Origin: Heterodera schachtii
Lineage: Eukaryota; Nematoda; Chromadorea; Rhabditida; Heteroderidae
NCBI GenBank assembly: GCA_023374025.1
Contig: SIJG01000029.1
Location: 1,307,126-1,371,125 of the forward strand
Reading direction: 5' to 3'
Length of the DNA: 64,000 nucleotides
Positions within the stretch are counted from its first letter, which is position 1. Each line of letters starts with the position of its first letter. The notes beneath the pieces are model-generated. The model did no database searches, was not told the origin of the DNA, and saw only the letters and a list, made by a program, of their open reading frames with translations. Made by a program: the position numbers and the translations under genes. Positions 1-12,895 of this stretch are shown in pieces.

Positions 1-2621
1 TTTTGAACAAAGATTTCGATTTTTGTGTTTAACTACAATTTTAATTTTTAATGTTCATGGCATTCTCCTAATTGACCTGAAAGCTCTTTAATCATTGTAT
101 ATTTAATATACTATTCACGCAATATTAGTTATTATTTGTTGTAACATTTATTTAAATTCGATGTAATATTTTTTAATATTTACTTAGTAAAAATTTCTCT
201 CGTCAAATTAAATTTTTATATTTTTATATTCTCATTAATTAATATTTATATTAATTGCTTTAAATTTTTTGCACTAAATAGTAAATTAGATTAAATTTGT
301 GCTTATATTAAACATAAATTATTTTTAAAAATAAATAAATATTTTGATTACTTCGTATTTTTATTTAAAATTGCTAAATTGTTTTAAACAATCTTAATAT
401 TCATTCTCTGAGATAGGAAGGATGAAAAATAATGAAAAGGCATGCATATCGATTTGAAAAAGACGAAAAATAAAGCCATAATTTTATAAAGTTTGTTGAA
501 TTTATAACTTGTAAATAAAAAATTTACAGTTTAATTAAGGATTTATTCTAAACCTAATCCACTCATTAAGAATTTATTTATTTTTTTAATTTATTGTTAA
601 ATTACTAAATATATAATTAAGAATTTTTCGAATGTACTTTTCCGGTTTCTGCTCGTATTTTGTATTCTTTTGTATTGATAATTAATATCTATCTAATGGT
701 ATAATGTTATTTATTCCGATAAAATAAACTGATTCCCTTTAATTTTTTTTATATAAATTTATATTTATTTTTCTCGTGTTCCTCAGTCATTTATTTCATT
801 TTTCGGTAACGTTGTCTGTATTTAATTATTAATATTAAGTTTCACATCATTTATTGTTAGTAAATTTTTTTATATTTGTTACAAGTTTAATTTATTGACT
901 TTAAAATTTTATATTTAAATATTTTAATTAATTTTAGTGCCTGCATCAAATATTTATTAGTTCAAAAAGTTTTATCATATTTTAAATGCTATATTAATTG
1001 TTTTTTAATATTCAATTTTATTTATGTTTAAATATAGATAATGAGCTTAGTTTGTAAATTTTTTAATTTTGTGGAAATAAGTAATTTTTAATAAAGGTAA
1101 ATTTTATTATTTTTGTTTAAAATTAAAAATAGTCATTTTTGGAATTAATTATAATCTTTTTGATAAAAATTAACTTGCTATTTATTTCGTTTCATAAAAA
1201 ATATAGTTTATATAATTTTTGATATATCATTTTAGATACTCGTGTAAATAACATAAAAACGATTTATATAAATAATCCATAAAAAATAAGAACCTTTATA
1301 AAAAGTTGGCTTAAATTTTCAAAAAATATTTAGTGTAATAGCGAGTAACAGTCTAATAAGTCCAAGTGAATATTTGTCAACAATACAAAAATACTCACTA
1401 AACGGTTGTTGCGACCGATTTGATAAAAATAATATTGACATTTTGATAAATTAATAAAATAAAACTTTAATTTCTAACAAATATATGCTAATTCAGCTGC
1501 CAACTAAATCTCACATTTGATTCTTACATCAAACTTCCTTGTAAACAATAATTTGCCTTAAAAAATATTTTATCGGTATAAAAGATAAAAAAAACGTTTA
1601 GATAGTCTTAAAATTAAGTTTATTGGTGAAAAAAATTATTAAACGTTTGCAATAAACTTTTACACTTGTTAATACACTAAAATAAATCAAATATCAATAC
1701 ACAATTAAATAAATGAAATTAAAATTGCAATTAGTTTATTTTCTAGTAACCTATATTTTTATCACGTGACACTATAAATTATTATAGAATAGTAAATTTA
1801 TTTGAAATATGAAAAACTCTAAAACAATTTCAACCAAGAAAAATAGGCTAAATTAATATAATTAAATAATTGGAATTTATTTTGTATATTTAAAAAAGTT
1901 TCATAGCATTCAATTTTTCTAATCCAAATTTTCGAGATTTATCATAAAATATAAACATTTAACATAATATATTCCTAAAAGTAATTCGATAGAAGCAAAT
2001 TATCAAAACAAAATTATAAATGTAGCACAAAATTAATTAAATCTCACTAAATTAAATTATGAGAACTACATTAAAGAACATTTAATAATAATTAATAAAT
2101 TTTTACGAATTTTTAATATTGGAAAAGTTTTCAATTCACAATAATATACAATAGTTTATTTCTTAAAAAAAAAAAAAAAAAATTTAAAATTGACTTTTAC
2201 AAATAAAATTAATGAAAATGAACAACAAAAAAAAATCAATTGAATTTTTTTGTTCAACAATATTTTTAAATTTCGTCTCATCGAAAAGATATTGTTGAAA
2301 AAGGTTCTCCAATAATTGATAAATAATAATTTGATTTTATTGCATTAATTAATTTAATAAATTCTTTGGGTATTTTTGTTTTTATATATGTTTTATTAAG
2401 CCCATTCTTTTTTTAAATATTCTAACCTTATTTAACATATAATTTTACATTATTTGTATCTTTTAATTATTTTTTTTTTACTAATTATTATACTGTCAAT
2501 ATTGATTAATTATCGCTTTTCAATATCAAGTCTCGAAATTCTTTATTCAGTTTTTTTTTGTTCTTTTCCAAAATAATTTATAGCACAGAATAATATTGAT
2601 CAGACACTTTGCAATTAATTT
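1..2621. other. AT-rich stretch, no gene seen
   Basis: Almost pure A/T with many homopolymer runs and stop codons in all six frames. The only spot of interest is near 1393-1432, where the minus strand has a short higher-GC patch followed by a GTGAGT donor-like sequence; too little to call an exon. No repeat family recognised. Confidence 0.6.
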
Positions 2622-2695
2622 GGTGAGCCAGGCAGGATTCGAACAAAATTTGATTTATTTATGAATATTTATAATTTACCTCGGCTACCGTTTGG
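2622..2695 (-). pseudogene. Degenerate tRNA-like sequence
   Basis: On the minus strand a good internal promoter box B (GTTCGAATCC, 2635-2644) lies about 40 nt downstream of a box A-like TAGCCGAGGTA (2677-2687) and is followed by CTGCCTGGCTCACCA, which looks like a T-arm and acceptor end. The 5' acceptor strand and the 5' half of the T stem do not pair with it, so this is not a functional tRNA by eye. It could be a decayed tRNA, the head of a tRNA-derived SINE, or (on the plus strand) a primer-binding-site-like TGGTGAGCC sequence of a lost LTR element. No LTR was seen. Confidence 0.3.
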
Positions 2696-4608
2696 TTTTT
2701 TATAAATTAAATTTATTTTTCATTTAATTTTGAAATAGTTTCAATAATGTTTTTTTTTAATTTATTCTGATTAGAAATAATATTAACTTCTTAGTTTATT
2801 AAAAATATTTGGAGGAAAACAAAATTTAAAATTTAAGCTTTCACCTCATCAAATTTACTTAATTTTCATGCTGCATAAAATTACTCACACAGCTTGAGTT
2901 GAGGCATAAATACAGCTAAGAAATTTAAATTTTAGAAATATTACTTTTTACATTGTAAATTCATTGAACAAAAAACTTAAATATAAACGCTTGCATTTTA
3001 TTTGATAAAGGTAGTTTTTATTTAAATGTCTTTTTAATGCGTTGTTGTTTATTTTTTTTAATTTGATTTATTCTCTTTGCTTTCTAATATTAAAAAGAAT
3101 TCTCTATTTGTAAATTCATAAGGTTTAAAAAATTTTATATCTAATGGAAAAAAAACAAAAAACTTTTATTATAATAAATATTTGTAATTAATTGGTTTTA
3201 TTTTTAGTATATGAGTTTTCTGTTAGCAAGCCTCGTGCTAATTCAATTAACGTTGAACATTCTTCCAATTGAAATTTTATTTTTTGGATTATTTATCATT
3301 TCATTCATATTCTTTTAACAGATAGCTTTAATTTTGGTTTCTTTTAATTATAAATTAAGTATTTAATTTTTGTTTTATGAATATTTGTTTATGAAAAATT
3401 TTTAATTTATCAATAAAAATATTATTGCAGAGCGTCACAAAAAATTGATATATGTTGTTTAAATATTTATGTTTGTTGTTTGATTACCTTTTTAAGGGAT
3501 GAATCAATACAGACACTAAATTTGCGAGAAGCAAAGCAATTTTAAATCCAAAAATATGAAGTTATTGATTTTAAAAAATAAACTTACAAATGCAGTTTAC
3601 AATAATAAAAAAATAACAAAAATTTATAAAGGATAATAGTAAAATCTAAATGATATTCCATGTCAACGCCATAAGAAGATAGTTTAATAAAAAAATGAAA
3701 ATATTAAAAAAATGCTAAAAATTATAAATTATAATGATTTAAAAGTAAGTGGTGACCCACTATCGGTACTAAACTTCCTGTAACCATCGTTAAATGTTTT
3801 ATTGTAATATGAAAGTTCAATGTATTATATTTTGTGTTATTTTGTGCTAATAAAATTTTCGGTTTATTAAGCTAATGAGACATTAAATTGATATTTAATT
3901 CTTATTTATTGTGAAAAATTAGTTCAATAATAATTACTATGATTGATGCGTTATATTTTTTTGTAATAATTAATAAATTTGGTATAATATTTTAATAAAA
4001 TAGAGAATTTATTCCAAAAACATAAAGGTAATAAAAAAAGTTAATTGTTTTATTTGTTATAAAATGAATTGTTAATCAAATCAAAAGAAGTAACTCTGAA
4101 TAAAATATTTGTATTCAGTCCAATGATAATATATTTAATTCTTTTACACGTTTAATAATCTCGGCATTTCTGGAAATTTAATAACTGTGTATGTGAAGCC
4201 ATGTATAATCTTGATCATTAATTCAATTGTTTTATTCTTATTGTAAAGGTTTATCAGAATAAATCTTCATTATTCAATAATAAATTAGAAAACTCAAAAA
4301 AATGAATTCATGATTAATAAATTTAATATTTATTAAAAGTAAAGCAACCTCCAATTGATTTGTATGGTATACTTTTTAATGTTGCGTATACTTATTAAGG
4401 AATATACTATTTTGTAATATAATCATCTTATGAAGACACTTTCTTTTTATTTTAAACTGTTTTTTAATTTTGGATAATATAAAAATATAAATTTTCATTT
4501 TTGTCTTTAATAAATATTTTAAGACCAAATATTAGGGTTTAAGCCCCAATATTATCCATCCTGAAAAAATTAATCAATAAAATTACAAAAAAATATTTTA
4601 TTTGAACA
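2696..4608. other. AT-rich stretch with weak exon-like spots
   Basis: No confident gene. Three short patches stand out: 2889-2915 (minus), 27 nt between a TTTCTTAG acceptor and a GTGAGT donor; 3211-3318 (plus), a 35-residue hydrophobic ATG frame starting MSFLLASLVLIQLTLN right after a TTTTTAG; and 3729-3777 (minus), after TTACAG, reading KFSTDSGSPLTFKSL then stop. Each could be chance. Confidence 0.35.
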
Positions 4609-4736
4609 TCATATATCAATTAGTTCTTTAGGGACGCCTAAAACTGCCTGCACACATCTTTTCTCGACGTCTTCTTTTTTCTCGAATTCCACCTCATTTT
4701 GAGCTTTAGAGAGATATTTAATTTCATTAATATTGT
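4609..4736 (-). CDS. Candidate terminal exon, unidentified protein
   Basis: A higher-GC island on the minus strand reads as one open frame that ends in TGA at 4611-4609. It follows a possible acceptor (TTCTTAAG). The 42-codon frame is charged and helical-looking, including YLSKAQNEVEFEKKEDVEKR and then CVQAVLGVPKELIDI at the C-terminus. Use of GTG, GTC, GAC, GAG and TTC codons contrasts with the AT-rich surroundings and argues for coding. I do not recognise the family. No upstream exon was identified, so this may be the last exon of a gene with long introns or a relic. Confidence 0.3.
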
Positions 4737-5550
4737 CTTAAGAACATTACATATTATTTCTAAATAATTACATTAATTTCCTTAAATAATGTAGATTTTA
4801 AATTTAGTTATACCCATTAATGTACATGGGAGGAAAATTACATTCATTATTCATATAAATTCCATAAAATTATTTAGTTTTAAATAAATTTTCTTTATTA
4901 TTCAATCAACTTTTATTAATCTTTGATTGTAAATAATATTTGTTTATTATTTAAAATAATGAAATCTTATTTGATATATGTAATTTTTTATTTATCTTAC
5001 GTATTACGATAATATTTAATTAAATTCTTTATCTTTAATTTTATTATCCTGCACAAATTTTTTAATTATATTGCATTAAAAATTATGCAATATTATTTAA
5101 TTTTTTCATTTTGTTAAATATTATTAGGCTTTTGCTGATATATTTATTTCTATTTAAGAACACATTTTGATATGCTTATTTAATACAAATGTTCATCGTT
5201 ATTAAATTAAAACAACACACAAAGTTTCAAATCTATTATTCTTTGAGGAAATAGCTTTAATAATTAAATTCATATTAATAATTAAAAATTTAAGAGAACA
5301 AAGAATATTAAATGAAAAAATTGGATTTTACCATTTATTTTTCTTTTCCAAAAAAATTTTTTTAATACCGAATTCTGCAATTTTTGTTCCTGAAAAGAAC
5401 CTTGTCCAAGAAATTCGGGAAAAATTTTTTGTTTTAAAATTTATAAAACATTCTTAAATTTTCCATTTCTTATATTTTAAGCCGTAGAGCATTGCGATTT
5501 TCGGTTCATTTTTATGGCCATTTTTCGCGATTTTATATCAATATTTTTTT
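4737..5550. other. AT-rich stretch, no gene seen
   Basis: Runs of A and T with no frame or repeat that stands out. Next to the following block the minus strand reads TAGGGCTGGTAAAAAAATAT (5560 leftwards), similar in style to hAT-type termini elsewhere in the window, but no second terminus was found. Confidence 0.5.
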
Positions 5551-5745
5551 ACCAGCCCTAGTGACAACCCCTTCCCCATCATTTACCTGTCTTCCTTTTC
5601 CTTGAACACCCCCCCCTCCTCCCCGTTCCTTCGCGTCATCTTTTTGCCACCACCGTCCACCACTCTCCCTAAATTTGCCTACACCGCGGGCGTTAAATCG
5701 ATAGTAAATGTTCTCCACCAAAGTTTATCCCCCCAATCCTCGCAA
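5551..5745. other. C-rich/pyrimidine block (G-rich on minus strand)
   Basis: About 195 bp of markedly higher GC and strong strand asymmetry. Around 5608-5625 there is a run of seven to eight C, then CTCC and CCCC. On the minus strand this makes closely spaced G runs of the kind that can fold into a G-quadruplex. The minus-strand open frame across it is glycine/arginine low complexity and looks like a by-product of composition. Confidence 0.5.
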
Positions 5746-8196
5746 TGATTTCTCAAATTGACATTAAACATAAATTAGTAATCTTTTAACCTGAATATGA
5801 TAGCGCTGCGTTGCACAAGAAAAATTAACACATAAAATTAAAATCACTAAAATTTTTCAATACAAAGTTGATCTAATGAAATTTTTTGTGAAGAGTTTGA
5901 TATAAAAAATAAAAAAGTATAATTAAAATTTATGTTCACATAAATAAATATTATATTAAATTCTATGTCATTAAAATATGCAACAAAAAAAGCTTTCAAT
6001 TTATGAGAGAATTCACAATCAATGCACAAGAGAGGAATTATTAACCTATTCAAATATTAGATTAAACCGAATAAGAATGGAAAAAGATAAAATAAACAAT
6101 TGCACTCAAATAATTTGATTGTTCCGAAAATTCCAAATTAATGAATTCATTTATTTTTCAAAATATTTAACCCGATAAATTAAGAAATATAGCATAAAAT
6201 AAAATAAATATATGCTTCAAAAAATAATTATGAAAATTTTTTTTATTTAATAATGCTTAAAAATGATATTAAAAAGTAAATAGCCATGATAAACATTAAA
6301 AGAAATACAGCCAGACACCAACGAAAACAATTCGTGCTATGATAACGTGAAGAAATTGCATTAGAAAGTGATTGTAACTACCAATAATATTATCGAAAAT
6401 CCAATTTATAATTATTTAAAAAGCAAAATTTATACAAATTTAATTTTCAGAATAGAAATTTTAATTTGATAAACTAATAAAAAGATAATTAATGTTGATA
6501 TTAACATCGAATTAAATAATGAATTATTTCTCGTATCAATATTTGAAATTAAACAAAATACATTTATATATGTGTTTGTATTTTAAAAGAAAGAGAAACT
6601 CGAAAAAATTTTTATTAGTTACCTCAAAATAAATAATTTTCTTTTTTATATTTTTAAATAAATGTTATAAAAATAACCAGAAAGATATAATATGCAAATT
6701 TAATTTATTTTGTAATTGATTAGTTAAAGAAAAAAAAACATGTGTTTTATATAATAAAAAATTATTCTAACGGTTCTAAGTTTAAGATGAGAAGCACATA
6801 AGCAAACGTACAATTATTCCAGTCACATTAGAAAACGGCGACTGTTGCAATAAAACAATGTAAAAAAAGAAAGAATTGGCGTTGAGAAAATTGTTTTTTA
6901 ATTTCATTGGCTAAAATTTTCGTAAACCATATGTGAAACTGAGAATTTTTATTATTTATGCGATAATTATATTCATTTAAAAATTCTCTGTTTTTACTTG
7001 ATTATTTTTGAGTGAAATAAAAAATAATTCTTTCTGTATGAAACATAAAATATTGAAACAAATACTTTTTTCTAAAGTAATATTGAATAAGGCCAATTTA
7101 AACTCTGCCGCCCAAAAAAGGGGAGTTAAACGACAAAAAATTTCTTCATACATATTGGATAATTGTATAGTCATAGCATAGAAAATTGTATTAAAAATGG
7201 GAATGCTTTATAAATATATAACTTATTCTAAATATCTTTTAGTATTTAGATATTGTAAAAGAAGAAAAAACAGGATAATTTTTGTTAAAAATAAAATATT
7301 TGAGACAATAAAATAGAAAATTTTAACATATACAAAATTATTTTATTAATTTATATTTATATAATTTAAGTTGTTTATTATAAGGAATTAAAGAGAAATA
7401 TTGTAAAAATTTTATAAATTATGCAACAGTAAAATGAAAAATATTGTATTTATAATTTACTAAAATAAAGGTTTGCCAAGATTAGGAAATAAATTTTTTT
7501 AATTAATAATTTATTCCTTTGTCGGCAGAAAATCATCAGCAAAATAAAATATTTTGAATAATTTTTAGTACAATAAATAATACTATATAATGATTATAAT
7601 AAACACAAAATCATTCATAAAAAAATTTTTTAGATTTAAATATAAGAAAAAATCAACAAATTTTATTAATTATAGTTAGAAATTATATATCAATTCTAAT
7701 AAAATCAACAAAATAATTTATTGTAATTTAACTGGAGAAGAGATTTGTTCAAAAAGTGGGCAGCTGATCTATATTTTTTCATCAAAATTAATAAAAATTT
7801 TGGACATTTATAATTTTAGATTCATTAAAAGTTATATATCCACATAAATTTCACTTTTGATGGCAAGTTTTAATAAAATACAAATCCAATTAATGCTTTT
7901 TATTATTTCAATTTAATTACTATGGATTCTGTTAAATATTTATATATTATCACGAAAAATTATTGAATTATGCATTGTAGTTTATGCATCTTTGCTGAAA
8001 ATAACTAAACTTATTTAATATCGTAATTAAATTAATCAAAATCATAAAATGCATTTATGTAATTATGAAAAAAAAATTATGAAATATTTGTGGATACCTT
8101 TCTGAAAAATCATAATAGATAAATTAGATTAATTATAAAAGTTATTGACAATTGCAATAAATAATATTTTATACAAAATTTTCAAACTCATGACAG
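5746..8196. other. AT-rich stretch with weak islands
   Basis: No confident gene. Small higher-GC patches on the plus strand at about 6310-6365, 6790-6861 (reads EKHISKRTIIPVTLENGD) and 7091-7174 (reads ANLNSAAQKRGVKRQKISSY) are open in one frame and preceded by AG, but have no convincing partner exons. Minus-strand frames here are probably chance. Confidence 0.35.
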
Positions 8197-8281
8197 GCTA
8201 ATGGACGCATTGCATTGGCTTCATTTGAATTTGATTCCCGATTGTCGTGCATCGTTTGGTCAAATTGGAGCTCTGAAACTT
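8197..8281 (+). CDS. Candidate internal exon, possibly a WD40-type blade
   Basis: One of the more convincing coding islands. It follows a CATGACAG acceptor and reads through 28 codons of markedly higher GC than either flank, including ANGRIALASFEFDSRLSCIV followed by WSNWSSET, before a weak GTATAT donor at 8282. The pattern of a small/hydrophobic strand, an acidic turn and a terminal Trp resembles a WD40 propeller blade (compare the N-terminal blade of COPII Sec31-like proteins). That comparison is from memory and is only a suggestion. In frame, a stop follows at 8311, so splicing would be needed to continue. A possible next exon is at 8957. Confidence 0.3.
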
Positions 8282-8956
8282 GTATATCAAATCAATACTA
8301 TAAAAAAGGTTAATGAATATTAATAAACAATATAAAATTTAATTTTAACATTTAAATTTATTTAGCAAATCTTTTGGTTTTAAAAAAGAATTTAATAAAA
8401 TATAAAAACCGCAAGAAACTGGTAAAATATTAAATTAAAATAAGCTATTAAATTAAAAAAGATATTGACAAATAAAAAACATTAAAATAATATCGTATAA
8501 CAACTTTATTGAGTCTCTGGATCAGGAATTTAAATTTTCGTTTTTATACAAATTAAAACTTTAAAAAATATATATATACCCAGATGCATAAGACCATTTC
8601 TTTTTACTATGCGATATTTAAAATTTTTAATTCTTTATTAAAGTATTTTTCTCCAATATTCATTTTAAAAGTAAATATATATAATTATAATAAAATATTA
8701 ATGCAAAATAAACTTTCATATATAATATATTTTATGACGACATATTTTAAAATGAACAAGTGGTAGCATGCAATAAATTTTTTTTCGTATAAACCTTTTG
8801 TGCTATTCAATTTCAATTTTATTTTAGTTACAGTGATTTGAAGGAATTAGGATCTATTAACTATTTTTAATCCCTCCGCTATGGGCCATAAAATCTTTCT
8901 TTTAATTTCCATGTGTATATGATGTATAAAAATTCTCAAGCCTTATTTATTTTTAG

Positions 8957-9004
8957 CTGTATAGACGGGCAAATGGTGCGGCTTATCAAAATGACGTTCA
9001 TTAA
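8957..9004 (+). other. Exon-like island after a strong acceptor
   Basis: A near-ideal polypyrimidine acceptor (TTATTTATTTTTAG, ending at 8956) precedes a GC-richer stretch reading LYRRANGAAYQNDVH then stop in one frame; a second frame is also open. It is on the same strand as the 8197 island. Frame alone does not settle it. Confidence 0.2.
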
Positions 9005-11909
9005 TTTTCACAAAAATTTAGGAAACTTTTCAAATTTTTTATTTAAAATATTTTTGAACAAATATTCATTGTTTGTGTTAAATATTTATATATTAGCTAA
9101 ATGAATAATTTCATAGGGTTTAAATATATTATATTTTAGTTAAATTGATTATTTGTTATAATTTTATGCTCAAAATCCAGGAAAGTAATGAAAAATAAAT
9201 TACTTTAAACTTTCCTAATGTCCTGATATCATTATTTTCTTCTTTGAGCGTCAAACGTAATTATCAATTAATAAAAAATTTATTTCTATTTCGCTCAAAA
9301 ACAAAACTTGCGATTTCTACTTTATTTCTCGAACAATGTTAATGTTTACTTAAATCAATTACCAATTAAATAATTTTTGTAATTGAATTTTCTTTTATTT
9401 CATTAATGATATTTTTATTGATTTTTTCAATTATCATGTAAAGATAAGTTTGCTACGGTTTCAATACATTGTTGACCATAAAAGTTATATTATGTCATAT
9501 ACATTATTGATATTAATGAGCGAATCTATTAAATTAGAGAAGCAACAAATAATTACAGCCACGAATAAAAGAAAGCAATTTGTATGAAATTAAATTTATA
9601 AGAAAAGTCCATCTGATCAACATTTTTTTAACAACTTTAATTTTTCGTAGTTCCTTAATTTTTAATTCTTGCAGCATTTAATTTTTAAATTTTAAGATAC
9701 ATTTTAAAAATAAAATAATGATTTTTATATGAAAAATATATAATTATAGAAAAACCGCAATAAACAATTATTTACAATAAACAAAATACAAAAATGGAGA
9801 GAAACGACAAATTTAACTAAAATTAAACTTATTTTATACTAAAACTATTAAAAACCATTAAAACCACAGTTAATTAAAGAAATGTAAAAAATAAAAAAGT
9901 TTTAAATATCTTATTTAAATGCAAATCATATTTTCCGATATAAAACAATTAAATACGTTAATAGCATGTCAATCAAAAAGTAAAATGAAAAGGATTTATC
10001 ATAAATTCAAATCACTTTAGTATTAAATTTAATTTTCTTATATGCTCATAGGATCAAAAATAATAATTTAATTTTAAATTTATGAAATAAATTTGAAGAG
10101 GAGAATTATTTTTAAAAATATTCAATAATTTAAGAAAAGAACAAATAAGAATACTTAGCGCACCAGAGATAAAAATATATATTTTTATTAAATAGAAAAA
10201 AATGTCAAATTTTTAAGTATTACTGTAAAATATAATTACAAAAAATGATCTCGACAATTAAAAATTACTATAATAATTTTAAAATAAGGTAGTTATAACC
10301 AATTCTCTACGAATGATCTGTATTGTGACTGATTATTTTGAATAAGTACATCATCATTTTAAAATTAATAAATTTCACCAAATAAAACTTTTTTATTGTA
10401 CATACATATTTTATAAAAAGATTTTACAGATAAAAATATACCACCTACCAATTGAACCGATGTCATAAGACTTGCAAGTCGATAGGTGAAAAAAATTATC
10501 ACCAACAATTCCTTGACACATATTTCATAACTTTAAATTATTTGATTAACGCAACTTTATATATATAAACACAATTTTCCACCATACAATGAATTAGAAT
10601 AAACTCAAAGTAACAAGAAAATAAAAAAAACTTCAATAAATAAAAAAATAATTTTTGTGCAACATAATACTTTTAAAGCTCTATTATATTTATTTTCTAA
10701 AAAATACATGTTTCATTATCAAAATAAACAAAAAAAAGTTCAAAAAATACCTTAATTAAAAAAATATTAATTTAAAACATTAAAAATATATTTGCTTTTT
10801 GTTGTTGAAAAATGTGAATAGATTAAAAAAATTACTATACAAAGAGTTGAACTTGCAACCGAAATGGACTGTCTATGCAAGTGAATCTAAATATTTTGTT
10901 ACATTTAAATAAATAAATTTTAAATTTCTCTCGGAAATAATCTAAAAGAAATGTTTAAAGCTGATATTGATTTAAAACATTTCAAATCATAAAATGTAAA
11001 AGAATTAAACAAAAAAATTAAGAATAAAAATGGATAAATACAACAAATTTAGCAAAAATAGTTTATGCTTAAATCAATCCAAATGAACATTAAAATGTCA
11101 CAGCAGACATAATAAAAATACAAATACATAAAATTATTCAAAAAATACTATAGAAATCAGTGCTAATAATATACAAATAGACAAAAGTCTAATTTACTCT
11201 TGTATTTAATGAGTCTATGATAAATCAATACGGAGGCATTTTATACCACGAGAAAATAATAATTTCATAAGGTGCCGAATGAATTAAGAAAGACCATAAG
11301 ATATCTCATCTAAAATAAAATTTTGAAATATTCATTAAAAAGGAATATAAAAAAGATAATTTGTTCCAATTAAATTTATGTAAAAAAAGTAAAAATATAA
11401 GAAAAAGGGGCTTTTAAATGTAGAATAATTAATTATTAATTAAGATCATATTATTAAATGAAATTAATATATAGAAAAAACTACCTATTTATTTTTAAAA
11501 CTTTGGTAAAATAATTACTTGAATTCTAATAAAGTCAAGTCAACTACCTTTTAAAATATACTCAATAATTATTTAAAAACAAAATATTTGAGGAAGAAAT
11601 AAAAAATAAACAAATGACTGATGTGTTAATTTTTGAATTTAAATATCAACAAATGATATATAAAAATGAATTGGACTACGTATTGTGTAATTAACACAAC
11701 CCATGACATGAGATTTACAAAATAAATAAAAATCCTTATAAGTAATTTTTATTGTTCAAATTAAAATAACTAAAATGAAATATAAGAATTAATTATAAGG
11801 AAGATAAATTATATTATTTTAGATAAGAAAAACGTAAAAAAACAAAATCATCTAAAAAATAAAAATGTAAATGAAAAAGGATTATTAGTAAAAATTATAA
11901 ACATCTAAG
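9005..11909. other. AT-rich stretch, no gene supported
   Basis: Mostly A/T. Small features: a perfect 12-bp palindrome GACTTGCAAGTC near 10470-10481 inside a longer CACCTA...TAGGTG inverted pair, and a tRNA-arm-like phrase on the minus strand near 10846-10870. Neither folds into a full tRNA by eye. Confidence 0.45.
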
Positions 11910-12011
11910 ACAAACACTTTTTCGAGTAAAGAGGTGAACTTATGGCAACCACCGCAATACACGGGGCCCAATTCCGAATTAAGAAATTGTTTTTTTATTA
12001 TTATTTTTTAA
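11910..12011 (+). other. Exon-like island abutting a MITE
   Basis: Higher-GC patch with two overlapping open frames. One reads TNTFSSKEVNLWQPPQYTGP; the other starts at an ATG at 11942 (MATTAIHGAQFRIKKL). The island ends only a few bases before the target-site duplication of the MITE at 12027, so the MITE may have landed beside or within a transcribed region. Confidence 0.2.
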
Positions 12012-12026
12012 ATTAAATATCATTTC

Positions 12027-12687
12027 TAGGGTTGTAAATTATATGGATTAACATATTTTTTCTGCGCATATGCTATGAAGAAAGGGGCTCAAAAATAGCA
12101 TTTCTACGTTAAAATTTTTTGATTTGGTGAAGGTTTTTGGTCCATATAAATCCATATTTTGGGTGTTTTCGGGAATAAATCCATATATGGCCATTTTTGC
12201 CTTTTTAGTCCATATTTCGGTCATTTTTGGCAAATTTTCACAAGAAAAATGAAAATAAAAACGAAAATACACCCCTAAAGACCGACTTTTTGGAAATTTT
12301 TAAAAAGTACACCCCCAAAAATATGAAAAATTTAAGTTTTCGTAGGTCATTTTGGCATTTTTAATAAATATTTTCGCCATTTTTTCGTGTAATTTTCTTT
12401 TTTTTTAATGCAAATTTTTTGAAATTGGCAAACTTGGAGGTGTTTTGTATACAACGGAAAACTTTCATTTTTAAATCTATTGTTTGGTAGTTTATTGTAT
12501 TTTTTATGTTTATTTAAGCAAATATTGAATATATAAAAGTTTTTTGGAATATATATTTGCAATTTTTAGTCCATATTTTGGTCCATATTTGGCAATTTTT
12601 GAGCTTTTTAGTCCATATTTCGGGCTTTTTAGTCCATATTTTATCTCCATATTTAGCGTTTTTTAGTCCATATAATTTACAACCCTA
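12027..12687. mobile_element. hAT-type MITE, copy 1 (661 bp)
   Basis: Terminal inverted repeats TAGGGTTGTAAATTATATGG at the left and its reverse complement at the right end, flanked by a perfect 8-bp duplication ATCATTTC (12019-12026 and 12688-12695). TAGGG termini plus an 8-bp duplication are hallmarks of the hAT superfamily. No transposase frame is present, so it is non-autonomous. The interior carries many copies of an AGTCCATATTT motif and a TACACCCC motif. A second copy with its own 8-bp duplication is at 36066-36774. Short open frames inside are not genes. Confidence 0.9.
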
Positions 12688-12707
12688 ATCATTTCTTAAA
12701 TAAATTA

Positions 12708-12895
12708 AACACGAATGCCACGCATGTTCCTGTAGCTGCTGCTGCACGAACAGCCAGCCACGCACCTTTCGGTAGCTGCTACTGCACTAACAACCGCGAC
12801 GTCTACCCCGCGGCGGTTCACCGTTTATAAACGGCTATGGCTCGTCACTCTAAACTGAACCGCGCATGCCCTCAGAGCCAACTAGTTCTATAGTA
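12708..12895 (+). other. GC-rich patch with 40-bp tandem duplication and palindromic TATA
   Basis: Stands out sharply from its surroundings. Two diverged 40-bp units, starting at 12718 and 12758, share CCACGCA and GTAGCTGCT. After them comes CCGTTTATAAACGG (12821-12834), a perfect 14-bp palindrome containing a TATAAA core, and three bases later an ATG opening an 18-codon frame (12837-12893, beginning MARHSKLNRACPQSQ). This could be a promoter with a short leader peptide or upstream ORF, or a TE remnant. It lies just 12 bp beyond the MITE target-site duplication. Confidence 0.35.

Noticed and set aside
5533..5721. 62-codon minus-strand ORF rich in Gly/Arg
   Set aside because: Caused by the C-rich block; low complexity.
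10441..10490. A tRNA gene
   Set aside because: A box A-like phrase and a CACCTA/TAGGTG stem are present, but there is no box B and no cloverleaf.
12048..12562. Minus-strand ORFs of about 70 codons
   Set aside because: They lie inside the MITE and read through its subterminal repeats.
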